Source of the DNA: DAONDQ01 sp035402645
GTDB lineage: Bacteria > Cloacimonadota > Cloacimonadia > Cloacimonadales > DAONDQ01
Reading direction: 5' to 3'
Length of the DNA: 22,459 bases
NCBI GenBank assembly: GCA_035402645.1
Contig: DAONDQ010000039.1
Location: 1 to 22,459, forward strand
Shown here: positions 13,671 through 21,650 of the stretch, piece by piece
How the letters are laid out: every line of letters starts with the position of its first letter
Numbering within the stretch: the first letter of the stretch is position 1
Translations under genes and position numbers: made by a program
The notes under the pieces: generated by a model
Databases searched by the model: none
What the model saw: the letters and a program-made list of their open reading frames with translations, nothing else
What the model was told of the DNA's origin: nothing

Positions 13671-15722
13671 ATGAAGAGTTACGATATGAAGAACATACGC
13701 AACATTGCCTTCCTGGGTGCGAGCGGTGCCGGCAAGACCACTCTTGCTGAACAACTTCTGCATGCAGCAGGTACAACCAGTCGTGTTGGAAAAGTTGATG
13801 AAGGCAATACCGTCATGGATTTCGATCCAGAAGAAATTGCCCGTAAGATGTCCATTGCTCTTTCTGCAGCACATTTAGACTGGGAAGACACACGCATTAA
13901 CATTTTGGATGCACCCGGCTATCCGGATTTTGTCGGTGAACAGATTTGTGCCATAACTGCAGTTGAAACTGCCATGATCGTGGCAAACGCAGCCGGCGGA
14001 TTTGAAGTGGGACTGGAACTTTCTCTCGAGCAACTCGAAGAAAAGCATGTTAGCAAGGCTGTGATCATTAATCGCATGGACAACGAACATGCTGATTTCG
14101 AAAAGATTCTTGAACAGATTCGTGAGAATGCAGATGTTCATGCAGTTCCAATTTACCTTCCAATCGGAAAGGAAAATACATTTGAAGGTGTCGTTGATCT
14201 CATCAAGATGAAAGCCTATGTCCATGATGCGGAGAAACCAATTCCGGCTGAAATGGCTGATCACGTTGAAACAGCCCGCCATGCATTGATGGAAGCTGTT
14301 GCTGAGACAGATGAAGACCTTTTGAATAAATACTTTGAGAATGGCGAATTAACAGCGCAGGAACTTCAGAATGGAACGATCAAGGCGATTGCTGACGGCA
14401 ACCTTGTACCCGCTTTTGTCTGTTCCGCTGGAACAGGAACGGGAATCAAGACTCTTCTTCATGGAATCATCGAATATCTTCCTTCTCCATATGATAAGAA
14501 GGAAATTCCTGTAATCAGTAATGGTAATGCATCCAAGATCACAGCATCACCTGATGGTGAAGTGCTTGGTTATATCTTTAAGACCTATGCTGATCCGAAT
14601 ATGGGCGACATTGCCTATATCCGCATGTTCTCCGGAGCTATCAAATCAGGTATGGATGTGTATGTACCTGAAAGGGACGGCAAGGACAAGATTGGAAACA
14701 TCACCTATATCATGGGTAAGAACCGTACTGATGCCAGTGAACTTCGAGCCGGTGAAATCGGTGCTCTTGTAAAGCTGAAAGTCGCCAAGACTTTAAATAC
14801 AATCACCAGTGTTGGTGGTAAGAATGAAATTCCGCCTGTTGAAATGCCTACTGCTGTTTACTGGCAGGCAATCAAGGCTTCGAACCAGGCTGATGAAGAC
14901 AAGATAGGAACTGCACTATCCCGTGTGATGGGTGAAGACCCGACCATCAATCTTGAAATCAATGTGGAAACACATGAGAACATCATTTCCGGTATGGGTG
15001 AACAGCAAATCTCCATGGTTCTGAAGAAAATGAAGAACCGTTATAAAGTGGAAGCCGAATTGAAAGATCCGCGCATTCCATATAAAGAGACCATCATGGG
15101 CAGCGCTGATGTGAACTATAAGCACAAGAAGCAGTCCGGTGGCAAGGGTCAGTACGGTGATGTGTATTTCCGTATCAATCCGACACCACGCGGTGAAGGT
15201 TTCAAGTTCATCAACTCCGTCGTGGGTGGTACAATTCCTTCCAACTTCATCCCTGCCATTGAAAAGGGTGTTGTTGAAACGATGGAAAAGGGTATCATTG
15301 CCGGTTATCAGGTTGTTGATATCAGCGTTGATGTCTATTTCGGAAGTTATCACGATGTGGATTCTTCTGAAATGGCATTCAAGATCGCTTCCTCCATGGC
15401 ATTGAAGGATGGATTCAGCAAAGCTAAGCCAATCCTGCTCGAACCGATCCATGAAGTGACGATCATCACTCCAACCGAATACATGGGTGATATCATGGGT
15501 GACATTTCCACCCGTCGCGGAAAGATCCTCGGTATGGAACAGAAGGGCAAGAAGCAGTATCTCCAGGCACAACTGCCTGCTGCCGAACTGTTCAGCTACT
15601 TCCCAACACTGAAATCACTGACGCAGGGTCGAGGAAGATTCACAGAGAAATTCTCTCATTATGAGAAGGTTCCTGATGAGTTGGCACAGAAGGTTGTAGC
15701 CGCCTACAAGGAACAGGAATAA
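13671..15722 (+). CDS. EF-G2-type translational GTPase (EF-G paralogue)
   Basis: A 683-residue five-domain GTPase of the EF-G superfamily, close in motif pattern to Thermus EF-G-2 rather than canonical FusA. G1 is GASGAGKTT (16-24) in place of GHVDAGKTT; G3 is DAPGYPDF (80-87), so Tyr84 replaces the histidine that activates water in EF-G; G4 is NRMD (134-137); G5 is CSAGTG. Domains II to V follow in normal order, with domain IV around YKHKKQSGGKGQYGDV. Canonical EF-G drives ribosomal translocation; the cellular role of this subgroup is not established. GGGAG lies 5 nt before the ATG. The gene appears monocistronic, with its own putative promoter and the terminator at 15731. A canonical fusA would be expected elsewhere. 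Confidence 0.9.
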   Translation: MKSYDMKNIRNIAFLGASGAGKTTLAEQLLHAAGTTSRVGKVDEGNTVMDFDPEEIARKMSIALSAAHLDWEDTRINILDAPGYPDFVGEQICAITAVETAMIVANAAGGFEVGLELSLEQLEEKHVSKAVIINRMDNEHADFEKILEQIRENADVHAVPIYLPIGKENTFEGVVDLIKMKAYVHDAEKPIPAEMADHVETARHALMEAVAETDEDLLNKYFENGELTAQELQNGTIKAIADGNLVPAFVCSAGTGTGIKTLLHGIIEYLPSPYDKKEIPVISNGNASKITASPDGEVLGYIFKTYADPNMGDIAYIRMFSGAIKSGMDVYVPERDGKDKIGNITYIMGKNRTDASELRAGEIGALVKLKVAKTLNTITSVGGKNEIPPVEMPTAVYWQAIKASNQADEDKIGTALSRVMGEDPTINLEINVETHENIISGMGEQQISMVLKKMKNRYKVEAELKDPRIPYKETIMGSADVNYKHKKQSGGKGQYGDVYFRINPTPRGEGFKFINSVVGGTIPSNFIPAIEKGVVETMEKGIIAGYQVVDISVDVYFGSYHDVDSSEMAFKIASSMALKDGFSKAKPILLEPIHEVTIITPTEYMGDIMGDISTRRGKILGMEQKGKKQYLQAQLPAAELFSYFPTLKSLTQGRGRFTEKFSHYEKVPDELAQKVVAAYKEQE

Positions 15723-15730
15723 ATCAATTG

Positions 15731-15756
15731 GGAGGTGGCAACACCTCCCTTTTTTT
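15731..15756 (+). terminator. Intrinsic terminator of the EF-G2-type gene
   Basis: A perfect 8-bp GC-rich stem, GGGAGGTG at 15731-15738 and CACCTCCC at 15743-15750, has a GCAA tetraloop and is followed directly by six T residues. It begins 8 bp after the EF-G2 stop codon and separates that gene from the yebC operon. Confidence 0.93.
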
Positions 15757-15830
15757 ATAGAATTTTCTTGCCTTGTATTAGGCATGCGTATTTATAAGAC
15801 AGATTTGAAAAACACGAAGCGAGGTAGATT

Positions 15831-16580
15831 ATGTCAGGACATAATAAGTGGAGCTCGATTAAACATAAGAAGGGTGCTGCTGATGCCAAGAGAGGCAAGA
15901 TATTCACCCGTATCGTCAAGGAAATCATTTTGGCTGCCAGAGATGGTGGTGGTGATCCGAACATGAATCCCCGCCTGCGTACAGCAGTGAACACAGCCAA
16001 ACAGAACAACATGCCCCGTGAAAATATAGAACGTGCCATCAAACGTGGTACCGGTGAAATCGAAGGTGCTGCCTATGAGGAAGCAACCTATGAAGGATAC
16101 GGACAGAATGGAGTCGGAATTGTCGTTGATGTCATGACCGATAATAAAAACCGTACCGTGGCAGAACTTCGTCATGCTTTCTCCAAGTATGGTGGAAACA
16201 TGAGTGAAGGCGGTGCAGTATCATGGAACTTCGAACAGAAGGGATTCTTCATGATACCTGCAGCAGGGCTGGATGAAGAAGAAGTCATGATGGCTGCTCT
16301 CGATGCCGGTGCAGAAGACATAGAATTAGTGGATGACAATTATGAAGTCTATACTGCTCCAGGAGAGTTTCACACGGTTCTGGGCAAAATGGAAGCAGCA
16401 GGTTATCCAACCCTTGAAGCAGAATTGACGAAGGTTCCAAAGACATTGGTCAATGCCGATGATGTAGCAGAGAAGCTTTTGAATCTGATCGAAAAGTTGG
16501 AAGACTTGGACGATGTCCTGAAGGTATATGCTAATTTTGAAATTTCCGATGAAGTGATGGAACGTATCAACCAGGTATAA
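15831..16580 (+). CDS. yebC: YebC/PmpR (TACO1) family protein
   Basis: A 249-residue protein starting MSGHNKWSSIKHKKGAADAK, the nearly invariant N-terminus of the family, with GKIFTRIVKEI, the NMPRENIERAIKRGTGE segment and GYGQNGVGIVVDVMTDNKNR. Family members have been described as transcription regulators and more recently as ribosome-associated factors that relieve stalling at proline-rich stretches; which applies here cannot be told. GAGG lies about 8 nt before the ATG. A TATAAG box at 15793-15798 with a distant TTGCCT at 15768 may mark a promoter after the preceding terminator. It heads the yebC-ruvC-ruvA-rsmB-PASTA series, and its adjacency to ruvC is a widespread arrangement. Confidence 0.96.
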   Translation: MSGHNKWSSIKHKKGAADAKRGKIFTRIVKEIILAARDGGGDPNMNPRLRTAVNTAKQNNMPRENIERAIKRGTGEIEGAAYEEATYEGYGQNGVGIVVDVMTDNKNRTVAELRHAFSKYGGNMSEGGAVSWNFEQKGFFMIPAAGLDEEEVMMAALDAGAEDIELVDDNYEVYTAPGEFHTVLGKMEAAGYPTLEAELTKVPKTLVNADDVAEKLLNLIEKLEDLDDVLKVYANFEISDEVMERINQV

Positions 16581-16591
16581 GAAGCAATACC

Positions 16592-17071
16592 GTGATCATT
16601 ATCGGTATCGACCCTGGCAGTCGTTTTTGCGGATATGGTATTTTGCAGTTGGAACGGCGTACCATCGTTGCTGCAGGATGTGACGTAATCCGCATGAACG
16701 AGAAACTTGATCTGACAGAGAGATTGAGCATCCTTTACCAGGAGATCGGCAAGGTACTTGATACATATAAACCCGATGTCGTAGCCGTCGAATCCATTTT
16801 CTACGGAAAGAATATTCAATCAGCCTTCACCCTTGGTCATGCCAGGGGTGTTATTTTATTAGCAATCGCTGAAAGAGGAATTCGTTTCTGTGAATATTCT
16901 CCGAGAGAAGTGAAAAAAGCCGTCGTTGGGAATGGAAACGCTTCAAAAAAACAAATCAGATATATGGTACAGCAGATCATCAAGTTGAAAACACCTCCTC
17001 CGAATGAAGATTCTGCTGACGCTTTGGCAATAGCACTCTGCCACTTCCAGCGTTTTAAGATAGGGATATGA
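16592..17071 (+). CDS. ruvC: Holliday junction resolvase RuvC
   Basis: A 159-residue endonuclease that cuts four-way junctions symmetrically as part of the RuvABC complex. The four catalytic acids are all present: Asp7 in GIDPGS, Glu67 in VAVESIFYG, and Asp140 and Asp143 in PNEDSADALAIAL. The start is GTG (16592), giving the family N-terminus MIIIGIDPGS; no ATG in the frame would preserve Asp7. It begins 11 bp after yebC and ends 1 bp before ruvA. It is slightly shorter than the 173-residue E. coli protein at the C-terminus, as in many bacteria. Confidence 0.96.
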   Translation: MIIIGIDPGSRFCGYGILQLERRTIVAAGCDVIRMNEKLDLTERLSILYQEIGKVLDTYKPDVVAVESIFYGKNIQSAFTLGHARGVILLAIAERGIRFCEYSPREVKKAVVGNGNASKKQIRYMVQQIIKLKTPPPNEDSADALAIALCHFQRFKIGI

Positions 17072-17072
17072 T

Positions 17073-17672
17073 ATGTATGCTTACCTCAATGGAACACTGA
17101 AGGAAAAGAACCCCTTTTCCTGTATCATTGAATGTTCGGGCGTTGGTTATGACGTTCGGATTCCCATTAGTACCTATGAAACTCTTCCTGCACTTGAAGA
17201 ACAGGTAAAACTGCTGATTCACTATCATGTGAGTGAAGACGACATACGGTTATTCGGGTTTGCATCAGACCCAGAAAGACTGTTATTCCGGCAGTTGATC
17301 TCCATCTCTCGCATTGGACCGAAGATCGCTTTATCCATTCTCTCCGCATTGTCCGTTCAAAACATCATACAGGCGATTGTGCAGGATGATGACCGCATCC
17401 TGGCAACAATACCGGGCTTGGGTAAGAAATCAGCCCAAAGGTTGATTATCGAGCTCAAAGATAAGATTTCAGAGATACCACAGGTTTCTTTGGACATGAT
17501 CCCTGAACAGAAGAAGGATGTACTGCTGGAAGCAGAAACAGCCCTGATGTCATTGGGATACAAACTGCCCGAGATACGTTCTGCATTCCGTGAATTAAAA
17601 GCAGATAACCTGAGTTTGGAAGAGATCATCAAGAGAACAATTCAATATTTATACAGGAAACGCAACGTTTAA
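17073..17672 (+). CDS. ruvA: Holliday junction branch-migration protein RuvA
   Basis: A 199-residue DNA-binding subunit that clamps the Holliday junction and loads the RuvB motor. The N-terminal OB-fold (MYAYLNGTLKEKNP..., CSGVGYDVRIPIS) is followed by two helix-hairpin-helix motifs, SRIGPKIALSIL (79-90) and IPGLGKKSAQRLIIELKDK (113-131). The small RuvB-contacting domain III follows (about 145-199; ALMSLGYKLPEI). AGGGA lies about 7 nt upstream of the ATG. The stop TAA shares one base with the rsmB start. RuvB, often next, is absent here and must lie elsewhere. Confidence 0.96.
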   Translation: MYAYLNGTLKEKNPFSCIIECSGVGYDVRIPISTYETLPALEEQVKLLIHYHVSEDDIRLFGFASDPERLLFRQLISISRIGPKIALSILSALSVQNIIQAIVQDDDRILATIPGLGKKSAQRLIIELKDKISEIPQVSLDMIPEQKKDVLLEAETALMSLGYKLPEIRSAFRELKADNLSLEEIIKRTIQYLYRKRNV

Positions 17673-18997
17673 TGAATATTCGCCTTGAAGCATACCAGAT
17701 TTCGATCAAGGTTCTGAAGAATAATGATTATGCAGATAACCTTCTTCAGCAATCCTGTAAGAAATTATCAGATACAAACGAAAACCTCGAGTTGCTTTAT
17801 CGTATCGTGAAAGGCATCGTGAAGATGCAGGGCAACTTGGAATATATTTGCAGTCAATACACAGAACCCGACAAGTTCAGCAAGACAGACCTCAAGATCA
17901 AAGCCCTTCTCTATCTCGGGTTCTTTCAACTTCTCCATCTCGATTCCATACCTGAGCATGCAGCCGTGAACGAGACTGTCGAAATAGCCAAGAAGTTATA
18001 TGGTGAAAAGACAGCAGACTTTGTGAACGCAGTATTACGTGCTTATCTCAGGAATCCTCAAATCCAATACCCCGCAGATAATGCTGAGAAAATAGCTGCC
18101 ATGTATTCCTATCCCGTCGATCTCATTAGGAAGTGGCTGCAATTGTGGGGTGAGGAAGAGACAGAATTCCTCTGCATGTATTACAATGAACCAGCAAAAT
18201 TGCATATTCGTGTCAATAACCTTGCAACCGGCAAGAGTAAACTCATAGAATATTTCAGGAAAAGGGGCGTGGAATTCCAGGTATCTCCAGCATCACCAAA
18301 TATTCTGATCACGACTCATGCACCGCAAGTCCTGCAGGATGTGGCATTCTCCGAAGGTTATTTCACTGTGCAGGATACTTCCGCTGCCCTTGTCGTTGAA
18401 CTGCTTGATCCGCGCGAGAATGACTCTGTGCTGGACCTGTTTGCTGCACCCGGTGGAAAAGCGACCTATATTGCGGAAAGGATGAATAATACGGGTGAAG
18501 TGATTGCTGTCGATAAGATTCCTAGCAAGGTGAAACTCATCAAGCAGAACATGAACAGATTACAGATTGACAACATGATTTTGATTACAGAAGATGCTTT
18601 TCATTATGGACCTGTCGCACCAGCATTCGATAGAGTACTGCTGGATGTCCCCTGCTCTGGTTGGGGTGTATTCGGCAGAAAGCCTGATCTTCGCTGGCAA
18701 TATCATCAGAATATCGAGGAATTGTTGAAGATACAGGCAAATGCTTTGAATCTGGGAGCGAGCTTTGTGAAACCGGGTGGTTACCTTGTTTATTCCACCT
18801 GCACGATGAACCCGCAGGAAAATGAAGAACAAGTCAACCGCTTCCTGAAAGCAAATCAGCAGTTTGAACTGGTACAGGCGAAGGATTTCATTCCTGCTGA
18901 CTATACACGTGATGGGATGATGCATACTTTCCCGAACATTCATAACATGGATGGCGCTTTTGCCGCCAAGATGAGAAAGAAGGCAAAGGAACGCTAA
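17672..18997 (+). CDS. rsmB: 16S rRNA m5C967 methyltransferase RsmB
   Basis: A 441-residue SAM-dependent RNA methyltransferase. The N-terminal 130 residues form a NusB-like RNA-binding domain (KALLYLGFFQLLHLDSIPEH, AAVNETVEIAK). The catalytic domain has motif I LDLFAAPGGKAT (254-265), motif IV LLDVPCSGWGVFGRKPDLRW with Cys328, and motif VI YSTCTMNPQENEEQV with Cys377. In the family the motif VI cysteine attacks C6 of the target and the motif IV cysteine aids release. The NusB-like fusion separates it from RsmF and related NSUN enzymes. Its ATG overlaps the ruvA stop by one base (TAATG), implying coupling. A PASTA gene follows after 33 bp, an association also seen near rsmB in other bacteria. 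Confidence 0.94.
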   Translation: MNIRLEAYQISIKVLKNNDYADNLLQQSCKKLSDTNENLELLYRIVKGIVKMQGNLEYICSQYTEPDKFSKTDLKIKALLYLGFFQLLHLDSIPEHAAVNETVEIAKKLYGEKTADFVNAVLRAYLRNPQIQYPADNAEKIAAMYSYPVDLIRKWLQLWGEEETEFLCMYYNEPAKLHIRVNNLATGKSKLIEYFRKRGVEFQVSPASPNILITTHAPQVLQDVAFSEGYFTVQDTSAALVVELLDPRENDSVLDLFAAPGGKATYIAERMNNTGEVIAVDKIPSKVKLIKQNMNRLQIDNMILITEDAFHYGPVAPAFDRVLLDVPCSGWGVFGRKPDLRWQYHQNIEELLKIQANALNLGASFVKPGGYLVYSTCTMNPQENEEQVNRFLKANQQFELVQAKDFIPADYTRDGMMHTFPNIHNMDGAFAAKMRKKAKER

Positions 18998-19030
18998 GGA
19001 AAAGGACTCAGCAGTCTTTAGGAGAATACG

Positions 19031-19603
19031 ATGGACTCTGAAAAAGTGAGATCAATTGTTGTTGCATTGGGTATCATGGTTGGTATCGTGCTTGTCACCG
19101 CAATTATCGTCAGCCAGATTTTCATGCCTCTTGTCTTCGGCAGAGGTAATACGGTAACCGTACCAAATCTCGTCGGCATGGATATAAAGGCTGCAAATAC
19201 GGAGAGTGCTGACAACCAGCTGCATATCTCCGAAGCCACATATGCGAACAGCGATGAATATGCAAAAGGTATCATCATTTCTCAGGAACCCTCTCCAGGA
19301 ACAAAAGTCAAGGCTGATGGCTCCATCTCTGTGATCGTTAGTAAGGGTGGTGAATTGTCTGTCGTCCCGACTGTGGAAGGATTGGAATTGAACAGGGCAT
19401 TGTCGAGAATCAAGAATGCAGGTCTCAAACCAGTTGTGAAGGATTCTCTGTCATCTGACCAAGTGGAAGCAAATCATATTCTTCGTGTTTGGCCTTCTGC
19501 AGGTTCAGGCTTGACCCCGGGAAGCAGTGTATATCTCTCGGTTAGTACAGGTTCAGGCACAGCACCTGCTCAACCTTCTGAACCAGATACAGGAACAAGG
19601 TAA
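19031..19603 (+). CDS. Membrane-anchored PASTA domain protein
   Basis: A 190-residue protein with a short cytoplasmic N-terminus, one transmembrane helix (about 9-35) and two PASTA repeats in the periplasm. PASTA 1 (about 41-106) runs from VTVPNLVGMDIKAA to SQEPSPGTKVKADGSISVIV. PASTA 2 (about 109-174) runs from SVVPTVEGLELNRALSRI to WPSAGSGLTPGSSVYLSVS. A Ser/Pro/Thr-rich tail ends it. PASTA modules bind peptidoglycan fragments or regulate wall enzymes, usually as parts of Ser/Thr kinases or penicillin-binding proteins; no kinase or transpeptidase domain is present here. AGGAG is 6 nt before the ATG. The stop abuts the stop of the convergent dtd gene with no intervening base. Confidence 0.87.
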   Translation: MDSEKVRSIVVALGIMVGIVLVTAIIVSQIFMPLVFGRGNTVTVPNLVGMDIKAANTESADNQLHISEATYANSDEYAKGIIISQEPSPGTKVKADGSISVIVSKGGELSVVPTVEGLELNRALSRIKNAGLKPVVKDSLSSDQVEANHILRVWPSAGSGLTPGSSVYLSVSTGSGTAPAQPSEPDTGTR

Positions 19604-20041
19604 TCACTTCTCGAGAATAATCGTTACAGGCCCGTCATTCACCAAACAGACTTTCATATCCGCAGCGAAGATACCCATTTCAGGAGTATGCCCTATCGCT
19701 TGAAGTTCAGCAGCAAATCGCTGGTATAATTCATTCGCTTTGTCAGGAGGGGCAGATTCAATATAATCAGGTCTTCTCCCCCTTAGGCAGTTTGCATACA
19801 ATGTAAATTGTGAAACAAGGAGTATCCTCCCCCCTACATCATGGAGCGAAAGGTTCATTTTCCCATTCTCGTCGCTGAATATCCTCATATCAACCAGTTT
19901 CCTTGCCAGCCAGGGGATTTCATCTCCCGTATCTTCCCTACCAATACCAAGAAGAACCAACAGTCCAGTTTCAATTTCACCTACAATCTTTCCTTCAACT
20001 TCCACAGATGCCTTTGTTACTCTTTGAATCACCAATTTCAT
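19604..20041 (-). CDS. dtd: D-aminoacyl-tRNA deacylase
   Basis: A 145-residue homodimeric proofreading enzyme that hydrolyses D-amino acids (and glycine misloaded on tRNA-Ala) from tRNA. It has the usual start MKLVIQRVTKASVEV and the two active-site signatures SQFTLYA (77-83) and NDGPVT (135-140). The open frame extends six codons further upstream, but GGAG lies 6 nt before the ATG at 20041, and that ATG overlaps the stop of the endonuclease III-like gene by four bases (ATGA), so I place the start there. It is the last gene of the thrS-kdsD-endonuclease III-like-dtd operon. Confidence 0.96.
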   Translation of the reverse strand: MKLVIQRVTKASVEVEGKIVGEIETGLLVLLGIGREDTGDEIPWLARKLVDMRIFSDENGKMNLSLHDVGGRILLVSQFTLYANCLRGRRPDYIESAPPDKANELYQRFAAELQAIGHTPEMGIFAADMKVCLVNDGPVTIILEK

Positions 20042-20679
20042 CTCGTACTCCAAATACAATGCTCACAGTCAGGTTTCTTTCTGCATACTTCCTTTGCATG
20101 CCTGACTATCAAAGCGTGATATTCATTGAATAGAGCAATATCCAAGGGCAATGAATGATGAAAGATTTCCTGTATTTCATGATATGTGCTCTTTTCGGTC
20201 GTTTTCCCCATCCTGGAGAATATTCTCTTTGTGTAAGCGTCAATGACAAACACAGGCAGCTCAAAAGCGTAGAGAAGTATTGAATCAGCTGTTTCGGGAC
20301 CAATCCCATGAATCGATAGCAATTCTTTTCTGAACTCATGAAGGGTATGCTTCTTTTCGCTCAATTTCAATATCTCAATAGAAGCTTGCTGCAACCGCTT
20401 TGCCTTGATACGAAAGAATCCACTCGGCTTTATCAGCTCTTCCAGCAACTCCGTATCCATTTCAGCACAGGACTTCAAGTCACATGCATTCGCCTTCTTC
20501 AGGTTGGATATGGCTTTGCTGACATTACTCCAATTCGTGTTCTGGGTAAGAATGGCTCCAATAATGATCTCATCATGACTTTCACCTGGCCACCAATGCT
20601 GGGTTCCATATCGCTCGAATAATTGAGAATAGATTTCTTGAATTGTGAAAGGAAGATTATGACAGGGATATGCTGACAT
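20038..20679 (-). CDS. Endonuclease III-related DNA glycosylase (COG2231-like)
   Basis: A 213-residue HhH-GPD protein. The helix-hairpin-helix LSIHGIGPETADSILLYA (121-138) and catalytic Asp147 in VIDAYTKRIF mark a base-excision DNA glycosylase. The position of the EndoIII lyase lysine is Glu129 (GPETAD versus GRKTAN), suggesting no beta-lyase activity. The C-terminal cluster loop keeps only three cysteines (199, 205, 208) and the protein ends five residues later, so the fourth ligand of a canonical [4Fe-4S] site is missing. Sequences such as AILTQNTNWSNVSKAI and GFFRIKAKRL fit the poorly characterised group that includes Helicobacter MagIII. The damaged base recognised is unknown. Start and stop overlap its neighbours by one and four bases, so it is translationally coupled. 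Confidence 0.85.
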   Translation of the reverse strand: MSAYPCHNLPFTIQEIYSQLFERYGTQHWWPGESHDEIIIGAILTQNTNWSNVSKAISNLKKANACDLKSCAEMDTELLEELIKPSGFFRIKAKRLQQASIEILKLSEKKHTLHEFRKELLSIHGIGPETADSILLYAFELPVFVIDAYTKRIFSRMGKTTEKSTYHEIQEIFHHSLPLDIALFNEYHALIVRHAKEVCRKKPDCEHCIWSTR

Positions 20680-21647
20680 TAACTGACAATGCCTGCCTTG
20701 ATCAAATCATGCATGTGCAGCACACCTACAGGCTTATGGGCATCATCGACGATGGGAAGCATCGTGATATTGAACTTCTCCATCAGGTTGAGTGCTTCCA
20801 CAGCCAGGTCAGAAGGCTTCATTGCTTTTGGATTTACCGTCATGGCGTTCTCGATATGTATTGCAAGAGGATTTGTGCTTTCCTTCTGCAGTAAACGGCG
20901 CAAATCACCATCTGTTATGAACCCGGTGAGCAATCCATCGTGATCAATAACACACGTGCAGCCAAGTCGCTTGCCTGTCATTTCAACAATTGCTTCCGAC
21001 ATACTTTGGTTCATACGAATGACTGGAATTTCATCATCCTTGTGCATCAGTTCTTCAATGCGGAGCAGCATCTTTCTGCCGATCGCTCCACCCGGATGGA
21101 ATCTTGCAAAGTCACTCTTCTGAAAATTGCGCTTCTTCATGAGGGCAATCGCCAATGCATCGCCAACGGCAAGAGCCACTGTCGTGCTGGCTGTTGGTAC
21201 CAAGCCGAAAGGTTCATACTCCAACGGGACAGAGCAATCGATGACCACATCAGAATGCTGTGCCAATTCAGATTGAAGATTACCAGTAAAGGCGATAACC
21301 GGGATTTGCAGGAATTTGAAATAGGGGATCAAGCTCGTGATCTCGTTCGTATTTCCACTGTTGGAGATGGCAATTACCACGTCATTCTTTTCCACCATAC
21401 CGATATCGCCATGAATACCTTCAGCAGCATGCAGGAAAATGGAAAGCGTACCGGTGCTTGCCAGTGTTGCTGCGATCTTCCTGGCAATGATGCCTGCCTT
21501 CCCCATACCTGTAACGACCACCTTCCCCTTGCAGTCATAGACCAGGTCGAATGCCCTTACTATCGAAGCATCGATGCGTTCCGCAACTTGGCGGATCGCA
21601 TCGGCTTCTGTATTTAATTCTTGTTTAACCAATTCAATGATGTTCAT
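20679..21647 (-). CDS. kdsD: Arabinose-5-phosphate isomerase (KdsD/KpsF/GutQ family)
   Basis: A 322-residue sugar isomerase converting ribulose 5-phosphate to arabinose 5-phosphate, the first step towards Kdo of lipopolysaccharide. The SIS domain (about 40-175) contains VVVTGMGKAGIIARKIAATL, HAAEGIHGDIGM and ISNSGNTNEI, followed by FHPGGAIGRKML (183-194). Two CBS domains occupy about 205-322 (MSEAIVEMTGKRLG, GFITDGDLRR, PVGVLHMHDL). Length and layout match KdsD rather than the CBS-less short forms. It starts 3 bp after thrS and its stop overlaps the next start (TAATG). Its presence argues for an outer membrane with Kdo-containing LPS. Confidence 0.94.
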   Translation of the reverse strand: MNIIELVKQELNTEADAIRQVAERIDASIVRAFDLVYDCKGKVVVTGMGKAGIIARKIAATLASTGTLSIFLHAAEGIHGDIGMVEKNDVVIAISNSGNTNEITSLIPYFKFLQIPVIAFTGNLQSELAQHSDVVIDCSVPLEYEPFGLVPTASTTVALAVGDALAIALMKKRNFQKSDFARFHPGGAIGRKMLLRIEELMHKDDEIPVIRMNQSMSEAIVEMTGKRLGCTCVIDHDGLLTGFITDGDLRRLLQKESTNPLAIHIENAMTVNPKAMKPSDLAVEALNLMEKFNITMLPIVDDAHKPVGVLHMHDLIKAGIVS

Positions 21648-21650
21648 ATT

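Noticed and set aside
14916..15572. Minus-strand open frame of 218 codons inside the EF-G2-type gene
   Set aside because: Antisense shadow of a conserved GTPase; the translation is unusually rich in His and Phe, with no family resemblance.
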